Positions 8,414-17,797 of a stretch of DNA of 64,000 nucleotides are shown here, piece after piece. Within the stretch, counting starts at the first letter, position 1, and every line of letters begins with the position of its first letter. The translations under genes and the position numbers were made by a program. Source of the DNA: Brevibacterium pigmentatum. Lineage in GTDB: Bacteria; Actinomycetota; Actinomycetes; Actinomycetales; Brevibacteriaceae. The stretch lies in contig NZ_CP050153.1 of assembly GCF_011617465.1 (NCBI RefSeq), forward strand, positions 2,976,001 to 3,040,000. The letters are read 5' to 3'. Under the pieces are notes generated by a model. The model had not been told where the DNA came from, did not search any database, and saw nothing but the letters and a program-made list of their open reading frames with translations.

Positions 8414-9783
8414 TTACGCGTCCCGAGCTTACGTGCAGCCCGTCTGCGCCACGAGCTGATCAGTTTCCGAGCCTCTGCCTCGATGGAATAATCTGCAACG
8501 AACTTCTCCAACTCTTCGACTCGGGCTTCAAGCTCGATATGTTCGTGGTGGAGCGCACGAACTCTATTGAGAATAGCTGTCCGGCCTTCGTTCTGAGTGG
8601 CGTAGATCGTCGTTACCATACCCGGTAGTTCAGCCGCCTCAAGCTTCTCGTCAAACTCAGCGGCTGCATCAGTTTCATTCAGTACATGGCTCAAACCGTT
8701 CTTCTCCAGGAAAGCAACTAATGCCTGCCGGATATCGGGAATCCGAGAGTTGTATTCTGAATAGTCCGTCTGCTCGTACAGCTCTTTCGCATCGGACTTC
8801 GAATTCAGCTCACTCACCTTCAGATGTGGAATGGCATGGTATTCGGCGAGTTCCAGAGTGCGGGAGTCGTGAGCCAACAGCATAGTCGGCACTCCAGCCA
8901 AAATTCCTGCGATGGAACCGTGGATGCGGCTGCCGAAGACGAAATCGAAGTCACTGAGGTAATCAATCCAGGTGAGCGGATCAAGAGGAAACCTCATCCG
9001 ATCCTCGGTATACAGAGGATGAGCAACATGAGTGGGGTTCCAACGATTCTTCGGATTCGCGCGGTTCTCTCCCCAGACCATCATGTTGAGGTCCGTAAGG
9101 TTCTGAGGTACATAGGTGAGATTCTTGTAGCGCCTCGTGTGCGAAGCCACGATCGCATTGAGACGACCAACATAGGGCGAGATCGTCATCGCGATCATCG
9201 AATCGTCCGTCAGTGACGGTGCTGTCTTCACGACGGGTTGGGGATCACCGGTCATGAACACTGAGGGGCACCCGATGACGTCCACCTGGTTGCCGTCGAA
9301 ACCCAGCGTTTCGAGGAAGTCCGCTGTTCGCTCCCCACGTACACCGACACTGGACGAGCGATCGAGAACGGCGGACATGAATCCTTGTACATCTCGACCC
9401 AGATCCCCGTCGACTACACCGTCGTCAAGCTTGTGCTGACTACCGACGCCGATAACTGTCACAGGCACCTTCAGCCGCCGAACGACTCTAGTCAGTCGTC
9501 GGAGAGCCGGCCTGAAAGCAGGACGAAAAGCATTGGCCAGTGGGATGACGAAATGGTCGAAAGAGTCATTGATCCAATCTGCATATGCAGCTGGCTCTCT
9601 TGTACGATGACTGGAGTAGTGATCAGGGGTAATCGTCACGTCCGAGGCTGAGAGCATTCGATACACCGATTGGGCGAACAACAGATTTCCCGTGTTGTTA
9701 GCAATCGTGTTGGCTTTCAGTACGTCTGCAGCTGAGGTGGGTTCCCATGGTTCCTTAGCGGCACGAAGCAGAATCTCAGTCAT
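8410..9783 (-). CDS. Polysaccharide pyruvyltransferase family protein with C-terminal coiled coil
   Basis: Predicted to add a pyruvate ketal from phosphoenolpyruvate to a sugar or polyol of the polymer. The middle of the protein has the family core: VPVTVIGVGSQHKL, SSVGVRGERTADFLETLGFD, VDVIGCPSVFM and DFVFGSRIHGSIAGILAGVP (the His-Gly block). About 60 C-terminal residues form a charged heptad region (HIELEARVEELEKFV) followed by a basic tail (SSWRRRAARK) that may dock to membrane or partners. The start used is the ATG at 9783, preceded by AAGGTGGAG; this overlaps the upstream gene's end by eight bases. A longer reading from 9846 lacks that support. Predicted length 457 residues. Confidence 0.82.
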   Translation of the reverse strand: MTEILLRAAKEPWEPTSAADVLKANTIANNTGNLLFAQSVYRMLSASDVTITPDHYSSHRTREPAAYADWINDSFDHFVIPLANAFRPAFRPALRRLTRVVRRLKVPVTVIGVGSQHKLDDGVVDGDLGRDVQGFMSAVLDRSSSVGVRGERTADFLETLGFDGNQVDVIGCPSVFMTGDPQPVVKTAPSLTDDSMIAMTISPYVGRLNAIVASHTRRYKNLTYVPQNLTDLNMMVWGENRANPKNRWNPTHVAHPLYTEDRMRFPLDPLTWIDYLSDFDFVFGSRIHGSIAGILAGVPTMLLAHDSRTLELAEYHAIPHLKVSELNSKSDAKELYEQTDYSEYNSRIPDIRQALVAFLEKNGLSHVLNETDAAAEFDEKLEAAELPGMVTTIYATQNEGRTAILNRVRALHHEHIELEARVEELEKFVADYSIEAEARKLISSWRRRAARKLGTRK

Positions 9784-12700
9784 TTTCTCCACCTTGGTCC
9801 GACGTGAATTCCTCTTCGCATTGATGCCTCTGCTGTCCAGCGGCAATCATCTGCCTCGAGGTCGCGAGGAACGTATCTGCATATGTCTCGGGTGGAAAAT
9901 CTCCGAGGTAGTACTTCCGCATTGAGTCGCGCTCAGAGGCCTTCACATCTTCGACGAGTAATCCGTCAAGGACCTCGGAGAGATTCGACAGGTCCTCTTC
10001 AAGAATATATGCGGCTTTCGCAGCTGGAACTTCGGTGAGCAGCTCCTCTCTTGTCCTTGCGACAGATACGACTGACAGCGGCTTTCCGGATTGAAGGAAA
10101 TCGGTCACAACAGCCGAAACGTCAGAAATCATGGCGTCCGACGCGTTGAAGCACTCGTCAGTGGTCATCTCTTTCTCTGCTGCACGTCCCCATAGGTGCT
10201 GACGACCGGTTGCGTTCGAATCGTTCTCCAGAATCTCCTTGATCTCCGCTATGTACGTCTTGGCTTTTGCATACCTGTAGTTCAACGGATGGGCCCTGAA
10301 AATGACGGTGCAACCTCTGGCGAGGAGTTCGCGGACGATTTCTGTTCCGGCTGGGAGTGAATAGAGTTCCGAATCCTGATAAGCGCCTTTCCACGTTGGA
10401 GCGTAGAGCACGGTCTTTCCTGCGCTTTGATCGGTTGGTTCGCTCCCCCCGAGCTTGATCTGATCAACCTGCGGTCGACCGACGATTTTGAATTTCTCCA
10501 GAGGGATCCGAACTCCGTGCCGTTCATACCGATCTATCCCAGCCTGGCCGGCGGCAAAGATCACGTCATAGATTGCGTGGACCGGGTTGAAGCATGCAGG
10601 CTTCTCCGAGTCTCCGTGGTTGAGCCATACGTGCTTGATTTCTCGGCGCTCGATGAAATGGGTGTTTTTACCCGCATTGTTCACGTAGAACGCTGCACCG
10701 ACCGATGGAGTGATCACTTCTTCGAGGCTTCGAAGAGTCGGTCGGTTGATCACGGGGGCATCTGTGATTTGTCCCGCGGCTCTCATCATCTTCAAGCTGC
10801 GGGTCACAACAATGAATTTCTTCCCGATCCGGTCCAAGTACGGTAGCCACATACCCAGTTGGTAGGTGATGCCGACGTTCGAACCGAAATAGACGACGAA
10901 CTCGGCTCCATACTCATCGAGCAGGTCATATAGTTGCCAGTCCAATCGGATACTGCGCAGTCCTCGTTTCAGCCCGGCAATGAACAGAATCGTGGCCAGA
11001 ACTGTTGGAACGACGGACAGAGCAAGTAGGAGATACTCGAACGTGCCGAAGGCTGCGAAAAGCCACCCCAGAGAGATCACGACTCCGTTGGCGACGGCCA
11101 CAGTTCCCCGGCTCACGGGCTGGAAACCTCGCGTCTCTGCATTCGGAAGATTCCTTGCTTCAAGTCCGGTCACTTTCCAGGACTTAGCCAAACTGGACTC
11201 CATCACGATGGTGATGACAAGAACAGCAACGGCTGAGTTCACCGCCCAATTCGGGCCATATGCACTGGCCCAGAAGCTTGCCAGCAATGCGGCGGCCGCG
11301 GCTCGTGCAGAGTTGCTTGCTCGAAGGACTCCGGCCAGCCTGCTCTTTGATTTGAAACTGCGGCGGTGGACGAAGAGGAAGCCCAGGCCGACCAACATTC
11401 CGGAAGCGCACACGAGAACTGAAGGCACTCCAGCTGAGACCAGAATGAAGGTCAGTGAGGCGAGTGCAGCTGGGATAAGGGTTCTGCCACCGAGTTTGCG
11501 ATAGATCAGTGACAGAGTGCCGCGAACCGTTCTGGAATCGACGAGGTCGACGTCTGACTCGGGCGCTTCACTGGCGTTTTCGGCGAATGAGGTTTCTTCG
11601 TTTCCATCGTCGCCGTCGTTATCAGTCTCTGATTCAATTTCGACAAAGTTGTCGGACTCTTCAATAGCACCCGCGTCGTTATGAAGCTCTGCGACCATCC
11701 GTGCTGCTGCGGAAACGAAGTTCTCGGCGTAACCTTCATCTGGAAAATCACCCAGATAGAAACTTCGATACTGAAGTCGGTTCTTCCGTTCCGGATCTGT
11801 CTCGAGTATTGCGTTGAGCACTTCGTCGAGGTTGCTGAGGTCACCGTTGAGGACATAGGACGCTCGAGCAATCGGGTACTGCTCGATGAAGTCCTCACCT
11901 TGAGCGCTGACCGCTGTCATGGCGAAGGGTTTGCCGGAATAGAGATAGTCCGACACCACGCTGGAGACATCTGAGATCATGGCGTCGGACAGGTTCATGC
12001 ATTCGATGACGTCCATGTCCTTTTCGGCGGCATCGCCGAAGATATGTTGGCGTCCGCTCTGCATGCGGTCTTCGTCGAGGATCCCCTGGATCTGCCGGAT
12101 AGTCGCCGCGTCCTCTTCGAATTCGTAACTGAACGGGTGAGGTCGGAATATCACTGTCTTTCCACGCTTGATCAGCTCTGTGATCATTTGTGGCGCAACT
12201 GGCAGCGAGTGAAGCATCGTCTCGTCAACGTGTCCGCGCCAGGTGGGGGCGTATAGGACGGTTGTACTGCCGCCTGCGGGCAATTCGGTCGTAACGTCGA
12301 CGGTCTCCAGCTGTGGCCGACCAACGATCTCGAATTTTTCGGGTGAGATCGTCACGCCATGTGCCCCGTATCTCTCAGTCGCAGCCTGACCTGCGGCGAA
12401 GATTCGGTTGTACATTGCGTGGGTCGGATTATAAGAAGGCGGCTTGTCTGAGTCGCCATGGCCAAGATAGACGTGGGTGTACTCCTGGTGACGGATCATT
12501 TCTCCGTTACGAGAAGATGCGTTGACATAGAACACAGCGCCCAATGAAGGGACCAGCGCCTTCTCTAGATCGGCCGATTTTGGGCAGGTGATGATCGGAG
12601 CATCCGTGAGCTCGGCAAGAGCTTTGGCCGGGACATTGTTCCGTGTGATGATAGCGAACTTCTTCTTTGTCCGCGCCAGGTAGGGAAGCCACATCATCAC

Positions 12701-13402
12701 CTGATATGACGCATCATCGGGCCGTGATGTGTAGATGTAGAACTCTGGCTGGTAGGAAACAAGGGCTTCGTGCAGACTGTCCTTTGCTTCCGCGTTCTTC
12801 CGAATGCGGATAAAAGCCACCGCCGCCAGGGCGAAATAGAGAGCGTCAAGGAACAATGCTGATATCAGCCACAGAATTGGGCCGGCGCCCAGCCAGACAG
12901 TTATCGCTCCAATGAGTATGACGATCTCGCTGACGGTAAGCAGAGGACGGTCGTAATCCTTCAATGGTCCGTAGGTTCGGACACCTGGAAGGCCGGTTAT
13001 GAAGGTCTCTTTGCTGTTGGTTCCTTTTGCCAGCAGGCTCTCGAAGAAGATAGGTCCGACCACGGCTACTCCCGCGATAGCAGCTAGCAACCCGTTATTG
13101 GAGTTGACCGCCGTAAACGCTGTGCTGACCGCGACGACCAGCAGTGTCCTGACAACTGCACGGTGGCCCAGTCGGGAACGCTTCCTCCACAATCGGAACG
13201 TATCCCAGGCCGAGATCACCAGAACCCCTACGGCAAACAGCAATAGTGCCCTACCGCCCATGGCAATGAAGACACAGAACAGCGACAACAACGCCAGTAC
13301 CTCGTATGAAGCAAACGAGGTCAACGCACCCTTCAAGAAAGCTCTTGCGGGCTCATTGCCAGCCCCACTGTCCTGTGCTGACTTGGGTTCGGAATCTGCC
13401 AC
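9776..13402 (-). CDS. Double-headed membrane TagF-like protein: two tandem polyol-phosphate transferase modules
   Basis: A 1208-residue protein built from two related halves. Each has hydrophobic segments (about 30-200 and 640-810) followed by a CDP-glycerol glycerophosphotransferase-type catalytic module. Module 1 carries YLGHGDSDKPPSYNPTHA (about 312-329), FRPHPFSYEF (419) and MISDVSSVVSDYLYSGKPF (475). Module 2 repeats LNHGDSEKPACFNPVHA (927) but has FRAHPLNYRY (1035) and MISDVSAVVTDFLQSGKPL (1091), so the Pro of PHP and one Ser of SS have changed. An acidic linker (about 580-620) separates the halves. The GTG start has AAGG nine bases upstream. It lies 113 bases after the fused cytidylyltransferase gene and overlaps the pyruvyltransferase gene. 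Exact substrate unknown. Confidence 0.85.
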   Translation of the reverse strand: MADSEPKSAQDSGAGNEPARAFLKGALTSFASYEVLALLSLFCVFIAMGGRALLLFAVGVLVISAWDTFRLWRKRSRLGHRAVVRTLLVVAVSTAFTAVNSNNGLLAAIAGVAVVGPIFFESLLAKGTNSKETFITGLPGVRTYGPLKDYDRPLLTVSEIVILIGAITVWLGAGPILWLISALFLDALYFALAAVAFIRIRKNAEAKDSLHEALVSYQPEFYIYTSRPDDASYQVMMWLPYLARTKKKFAIITRNNVPAKALAELTDAPIITCPKSADLEKALVPSLGAVFYVNASSRNGEMIRHQEYTHVYLGHGDSDKPPSYNPTHAMYNRIFAAGQAATERYGAHGVTISPEKFEIVGRPQLETVDVTTELPAGGSTTVLYAPTWRGHVDETMLHSLPVAPQMITELIKRGKTVIFRPHPFSYEFEEDAATIRQIQGILDEDRMQSGRQHIFGDAAEKDMDVIECMNLSDAMISDVSSVVSDYLYSGKPFAMTAVSAQGEDFIEQYPIARASYVLNGDLSNLDEVLNAILETDPERKNRLQYRSFYLGDFPDEGYAENFVSAAARMVAELHNDAGAIEESDNFVEIESETDNDGDDGNEETSFAENASEAPESDVDLVDSRTVRGTLSLIYRKLGGRTLIPAALASLTFILVSAGVPSVLVCASGMLVGLGFLFVHRRSFKSKSRLAGVLRASNSARAAAAALLASFWASAYGPNWAVNSAVAVLVITIVMESSLAKSWKVTGLEARNLPNAETRGFQPVSRGTVAVANGVVISLGWLFAAFGTFEYLLLALSVVPTVLATILFIAGLKRGLRSIRLDWQLYDLLDEYGAEFVVYFGSNVGITYQLGMWLPYLDRIGKKFIVVTRSLKMMRAAGQITDAPVINRPTLRSLEEVITPSVGAAFYVNNAGKNTHFIERREIKHVWLNHGDSEKPACFNPVHAIYDVIFAAGQAGIDRYERHGVRIPLEKFKIVGRPQVDQIKLGGSEPTDQSAGKTVLYAPTWKGAYQDSELYSLPAGTEIVRELLARGCTVIFRAHPLNYRYAKAKTYIAEIKEILENDSNATGRQHLWGRAAEKEMTTDECFNASDAMISDVSAVVTDFLQSGKPLSVVSVARTREELLTEVPAAKAAYILEEDLSNLSEVLDGLLVEDVKASERDSMRKYYLGDFPPETYADTFLATSRQMIAAGQQRHQCEEEFTSDQGGEND

Positions 13403-13515
13403 TATGTTCTACCTTGTCTGATGATCGACTCTTGGTCGGAAGGCAGTCCAGATCAATCGATCCGATAGACCGAATCCTCTTGGTGCTGGGCCCGCCCGGT
13501 TTAACTCAGTTTTTG

Positions 13516-14946
13516 TCAGTCAACCTGATCTGCTGCGTACCCTGAGAGCGGGTCCTCGCGTCGGACGTCGATCACATGTCCGGTCTTATTGGCTACCAAC
13601 ACTTCGAGAGATGCTCTGGCAACTGTCTTCGACTCCAGCAGTGAATCCGGATCTTCGGCACCGAATGCTTTAGTCCTCATCGGAGTGCCGGTCCTTTCGG
13701 GATTCACACAATTGACCCGCACCTTCTCGTTCGCCCATTCATCGGCAAGCGCCTGCGTCAAATTGACAGTCGCAGCCTTCGCTGAGCTGTACAGGCTGTA
13801 GTTGCCTCGCCCCCGTGTGTAGGAGCTCGACGTAAAGAGGAGCAGCGAACCTTGGGTCTTGACCAGCTCGGGATAGAAGGTCTGCGCCAGTAGGATAGGT
13901 CCGATGTAGTTGATCTCGGTAGCTTCATAAATCGTCTCGTCGCTCGTGTCTTCCAGACGAGCAAGTGGCAGGACTCCCGCAGTGTTGACGACAAAATCCA
14001 CTTGCCCTGTTTCTGCTAAGACTTCGTCTCGAGCTGTAATGAGGTCATCGCGCCTGTTGATGTGAGTCTTCGTCGATGAACGCGAGAAGGTCTTAACAGT
14101 TGCCCCGTACTCACGCGCCAGAGCTGCGATGTCCGCACCGATCCCGTAAGAACCACCGAAGACCGCCATCGTCTTACCCGCCAGCGCAGCCTTAAGGTGC
14201 TCCTCGGCCGCAGCGTGCTCATTGCGGGCAGGTAGCTGGAAGAGCTTGTCGGCAATGTAAATGTCGATCGGCTCTGTCACCTTCATATTGCTGTCGTCAC
14301 CAGTGACGACTGCAACCGGAACATCGGGTGTATATCTGAGAACGACTGTGCAATCATCTGTGGCCTCGAAATTCGCATCTTGATTTGCGAGGTCGTACGC
14401 ACGTCGGATTGCTGAGAGCTTGAAGGCCTGGGGAGTCTGTCCACGCCGAAGATTGGCACGCGCGGGCACGTCTTTGATTACGGGATAGTTTCCGGCACCA
14501 GGCTCGACTTCAATGATGGTGTCAGCGGACGGTATTGCAACGTCAACTGCGTCATTCGACTCTAAAGCAAGAACCACATCGTTGATGATCGACGGGGCCA
14601 TCAACGGCCTTACCGCATCGTGCAGGATGACGTTGCAGTCATCATACTTGTCCGCGATTGCGCTGAGAGCTACTTGAGTCGTGTCGTTGCGTGTCCCCGA
14701 CCCCTCGAGAACAGCGGTTACCTTGCCAAAATCGTTCTTCCGGACGATTTCATGCACCTTGTCGAGATGGCCCCGCGCCATCAGAACAATCACTTCATCA
14801 ATCAGTGGATGCTCGTTGAAAATTGACAAAGTGTGTTCCATGATCGGGCGACCCGCAATTTTTATCAGCTGCTTGGGGGTATCCAGACCGATCCTGGTCC
14901 CAACTCCTCCGGCAAGGACTACAGCAATATTGCGCGCGCTTTCCAA
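13516..14946 (-). CDS. Fused cytidylyltransferase/short-chain reductase (CDP-alditol synthase, Bcs1/Acs1-like)
   Basis: Bifunctional enzyme expected to reduce a ketose phosphate and activate the product as CDP-alditol, the donor for poly(alditol phosphate). The N-terminal half is IspD/TarI-like: NIAVVLAGGVGTRIG, then TPKQLIKIAGRPI, HDAVRP near 135 and a C-terminal VTEPIDIYIAD. The second half (from about 265) is an SDR: MAVFGGSYGIGADIA for the cofactor, VVNTAG, and SLYSSAK for the Tyr-x3-Lys pair. In Haemophilus Bcs1/Acs1 this pairing makes CDP-ribitol; pneumococcal mannitol-phosphate capsules use a comparable enzyme for CDP-mannitol. A TTG at 14946 with GGGAG seven bases upstream gives the natural N-terminus; a GTG at 15027 would add 27 unconvincing residues. 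Confidence 0.85.
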   Translation of the reverse strand: MESARNIAVVLAGGVGTRIGLDTPKQLIKIAGRPIMEHTLSIFNEHPLIDEVIVLMARGHLDKVHEIVRKNDFGKVTAVLEGSGTRNDTTQVALSAIADKYDDCNVILHDAVRPLMAPSIINDVVLALESNDAVDVAIPSADTIIEVEPGAGNYPVIKDVPARANLRRGQTPQAFKLSAIRRAYDLANQDANFEATDDCTVVLRYTPDVPVAVVTGDDSNMKVTEPIDIYIADKLFQLPARNEHAAAEEHLKAALAGKTMAVFGGSYGIGADIAALAREYGATVKTFSRSSTKTHINRRDDLITARDEVLAETGQVDFVVNTAGVLPLARLEDTSDETIYEATEINYIGPILLAQTFYPELVKTQGSLLLFTSSSYTRGRGNYSLYSSAKAATVNLTQALADEWANEKVRVNCVNPERTGTPMRTKAFGAEDPDSLLESKTVARASLEVLVANKTGHVIDVRREDPLSGYAADQVD

Positions 14947-15386
14947 CGACTTACTCCCAGTAGACTCGACATTCGCTGCCCGAAGTCTCACGAGCAACCT
15001 CAAGCAGTCTACCAGCGCAAAATTCACCCGTCGTTCATCCGGCTTTCACGCTGCCGAAGTGATCTCTTAAGTGCAACTGAGCCGAGTAATTCAAGCTTTG
15101 GAGATTATCATCGCTCGAGCAGACAGAGTTGCAACTAGCAATCCCAGCGCATCCCAACACCGTGACACGCGTCCTGAACACTGATGGACCGAGACTCCGA
15201 CCAGGGCCCGGCGCGCCAGAAATCAGTGCGAGTCGACTTCAACCGCCATCTAGACCAAATCAGTTTTTTCGGAGAAGCTTCCAACTGTCCCCCGTTTGCC
15301 AGAATCATCGATTCCGTTGATCCCAGCCTGCAGTAGATATTCAAAACGGAGCCGTAGCCGACTTACTGTTGTCAGCGACATGCACA
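14947..15386 (-). other. 440-base intergenic stretch upstream of the fused CDP-alditol synthase
   Basis: No convincing coding sequence in either direction. It holds one plausible promoter (15105-15134) and would give the downstream gene a 5' leader of roughly 150 bases. The stretch is visibly richer in A/T than the flanking minus-strand genes. Confidence 0.5.
15105..15134 (-). promoter_or_regulatory. Candidate promoter of the CDP-alditol synthase operon
   Basis: On the minus strand TTGCAA (15134-15129) and TGATAA (15110-15105) are 18 bases apart, with a T following the -10 box. This would transcribe the operon 14946 to 7166. Identified by eye only. Confidence 0.4.
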
Positions 15387-17192
15387 TCACTCACACAAAA
15401 GTTCGATACTGAAATTGTCATTCTTAGTTGAATAGGCATTGACTCGTTCAGTGACATTGGGCAAATCAGCGTCCCCAGAAGTTACCCGTAACCTTTGCAT
15501 TCCTCCCTCAACCTGAATATCCAAAAAGATATCAAGAATATCACTGCTGCCAGCCGCAAATCGACCCATCGGAATCTCAGCTGAAAGAACAAGTCGGTCG
15601 TTCTGCACTGAAGCGTGGGCGGTTACACGACCGTAGAAATCGTACTTTCGACTCTTCCAGGCCAACCCGGCAAACTCTGGCGGTGAGTCCAGATCAGTCA
15701 CCACAACATGAGCAAGCACGGAATCCGGACTGATTCCCACGGAATCGAGACTGGCCCGCCTTCGCGGCGCGACAGCGGATGGCCTCTTTTCTATAGCCTG
15801 CTGGAGCACTTCGCCCCAGCGTTCGACTATTCGCGAAGGGCTGTACTTGCTTGCCTTCACGACACAGGCTCTCCTCATGGCCATGAGTTCGTGTTCGGGC
15901 TTCTCGATAACATGCCTGATAGTTTCCGAAAGCGCTTTGATATCACCTGCAGGGACAAGAAACCCATCTACGCCATGATCGATCATGCTCGCGGGCCCGT
16001 AATTGATATCGTATGCAATAGGAATGCACCCAAGAGACATACTTTCAATGACGACAAGACCCTGACCTTCATACAGGCTGGGAAGAAGACTGAAGGACGC
16101 GGAAGCGAAATAGCTCTTGGCGTTCCTATCGTATCCGTGCAGAACAACACTGTCCGACACGCCGAGGTCATGGATCAGGTCGTGGAGTCGCTTCTCAAGT
16201 TCAGCCGAATGAGCGAATCCGAATACGTCAAGGCTTGCTTCTGGCACTTCGGAAATAGCCTTAATAGAATGGTCAACCTGCTTCTCGTAGGCCAGTCGAG
16301 AAACCTGTATTCCTTTACCTGCCGGCCGAGGCTGAACCTTATCTGCAAGATCCCCTCTGAACATATTAGATACCGTGTAGAGGTTTCCAGGATTTAACTG
16401 AGTTTCAGTTAAGTCATTAAGTTGTTGGTCTGTCAAAACAGCAAGAACATCATATTTGTCCGAGTTGACTACTATATTCTTCCACTTTGGCGCAATTGAT
16501 CCAGTCGAGTTATCTCCTGGATCTGCTAAATGAAAATTATGAAGAACTTGGCTCTTTACGATGTTGTCTCGATCATAGTTTCGGAATCTTCCTCCTATCC
16601 CAGGAGAGTCAGTAATTAATACTGCGGGAGCCCCCTTAGTTATACGATCAACCCACGAGTAATAGAACTCAGAAGCATTTGTCCACTGGGCTACTATGAT
16701 TCCGCGACTATTGAACAGAGTAATGACTCGGCCATTGTGATTAGCGCTTGTTTTCAGGTCGTGCTTATCGCTGACGACTATCGATCCGTCGCTTCGGTAG
16801 TAGTCGGTTTGAAGTAGCTTGCCCTTCGCATCTCTCAGTTCTGTTCTGTCATTCCCGTCAGGTGTAAGCAGGTCGTCATCCGAAATCTCGACTGGCACTT
16901 TAAGGTTGCCGACGTATTTCGCTAGCAACCGATCCGGTGAACGACGTAGATCGTGCCAAAGATTGCGAAGTTTGACTCGCCTGTCCAACCAGCCTTGGCG
17001 CACGAGCTGGCGCTTCTTCGCACCAGGGTCCGTATCCGGGTCTAGAGTCAAAAACTCGACTCGACGTCGACTATATTGCGCAAATGCGCTGGTCCGCTGT
17101 ACAGCTGAGCTAGTGATCCCTCCAAATTCATCGCTTATGCCCCAAGTTAGAGCGTAGATGGGCATATCTGGAAGTGGGGACTTGCGGAGCAT
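15387..17192 (-). CDS. GT4 glycosyltransferase with wall-polymer C-terminal module (TagE-like)
   Basis: A 601-residue GT-B glycosyltransferase, probably decorating the teichoic-acid chain with sugar. The N-terminus (YALTWGISDEFGGITSSAVQ) carries the acceptor-side Rossmann start. A long insert (about 100-200) follows, with DYYRSDGSIVVSD. The donor side has VSRLAYEKQVDHSIKAI near 298 and the EX7E motif EGQGLVVIE at 375-383. Residues about 485-601 form an extra module (LAWKSRKYDFYGRV to YSTKNDNFSIEL) shared with the GT4 genes at 19151 and 52712 and the remnant at 6752. The start ATG follows GAAGAGG. The gene and its flanks are distinctly more A/T-rich than the rest of the locus, suggesting separate acquisition. 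Confidence 0.82.
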   Translation of the reverse strand: MLRKSPLPDMPIYALTWGISDEFGGITSSAVQRTSAFAQYSRRRVEFLTLDPDTDPGAKKRQLVRQGWLDRRVKLRNLWHDLRRSPDRLLAKYVGNLKVPVEISDDDLLTPDGNDRTELRDAKGKLLQTDYYRSDGSIVVSDKHDLKTSANHNGRVITLFNSRGIIVAQWTNASEFYYSWVDRITKGAPAVLITDSPGIGGRFRNYDRDNIVKSQVLHNFHLADPGDNSTGSIAPKWKNIVVNSDKYDVLAVLTDQQLNDLTETQLNPGNLYTVSNMFRGDLADKVQPRPAGKGIQVSRLAYEKQVDHSIKAISEVPEASLDVFGFAHSAELEKRLHDLIHDLGVSDSVVLHGYDRNAKSYFASASFSLLPSLYEGQGLVVIESMSLGCIPIAYDINYGPASMIDHGVDGFLVPAGDIKALSETIRHVIEKPEHELMAMRRACVVKASKYSPSRIVERWGEVLQQAIEKRPSAVAPRRRASLDSVGISPDSVLAHVVVTDLDSPPEFAGLAWKSRKYDFYGRVTAHASVQNDRLVLSAEIPMGRFAAGSSDILDIFLDIQVEGGMQRLRVTSGDADLPNVTERVNAYSTKNDNFSIELLCE

Positions 17193-17797
17193 CGGGCCTC
17201 TTCAAATTTCAAATTCTGCTAGGTGGGTGACCTTGATTCTACAGTTGCTGAGCCGTGACCTCCGCTCGCCATCTTAATCGGTGAAGAAACTTCAGCCGCT
17301 ATGACGGAGTAGCATCAGAACGCCATCCACTTTGGAACAGGCTGCCGTCTGGGGCAGAGACGTAATCGACTGAGTCTTACGAATCGCGCCTCCCTCGCAC
17401 TGATACTCACCACATACCCCTAGCGGTCGGCAATGAACTCGAAAGTACCTAGAGCACTTCTCCGAATAGAGTGGGATCCAGAAGGTGGACTTGCTCGTTG
17501 TAGTCTTTATCTTGGTGCATTTCCCCCGTAAACTAAGGCAATCGGCCCCGAAATACACGACCGATTCAGTGTTTTTTTACACCAGGTTTCCATCGACACG
17601 AACCAAATCTAGCGGCGCATAAGATGTCGCAGCTGAGTGTCATGCTCAGAGTTTGTGCAAGTCGCCCGAAAGAGTCGAATCATCGACCAGACACACACTC
17701 GTCGAGCAGACAGCACCCTAGCTCTGCAATTAACATTGGTGAGGTTCGAGGCAAGAACGAACTGCCTAGAAGCTTCACCACCTGCGAAAGGCTCACT
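17193..17797. other. 605-base divergent intergenic region, A/T-rich
   Basis: Lies between the GT4 gene (minus) and a TagF-like gene (plus). Small open frames exist here (for example 17292-17558 minus) but have no ribosome site and no protein-like composition. A -10 candidate TAGAAT for the GT4 gene is at 17241-17236 on the minus strand, with no clear -35 box. A T7 run flanked by GTGT and ACAC lies near 17570. It probably holds both promoters. Confidence 0.45.

Noticed and set aside
17292..17558. 88-codon minus-strand frame in the A/T-rich intergenic region
   Set aside because: No start signal, odd composition, no family resemblance.
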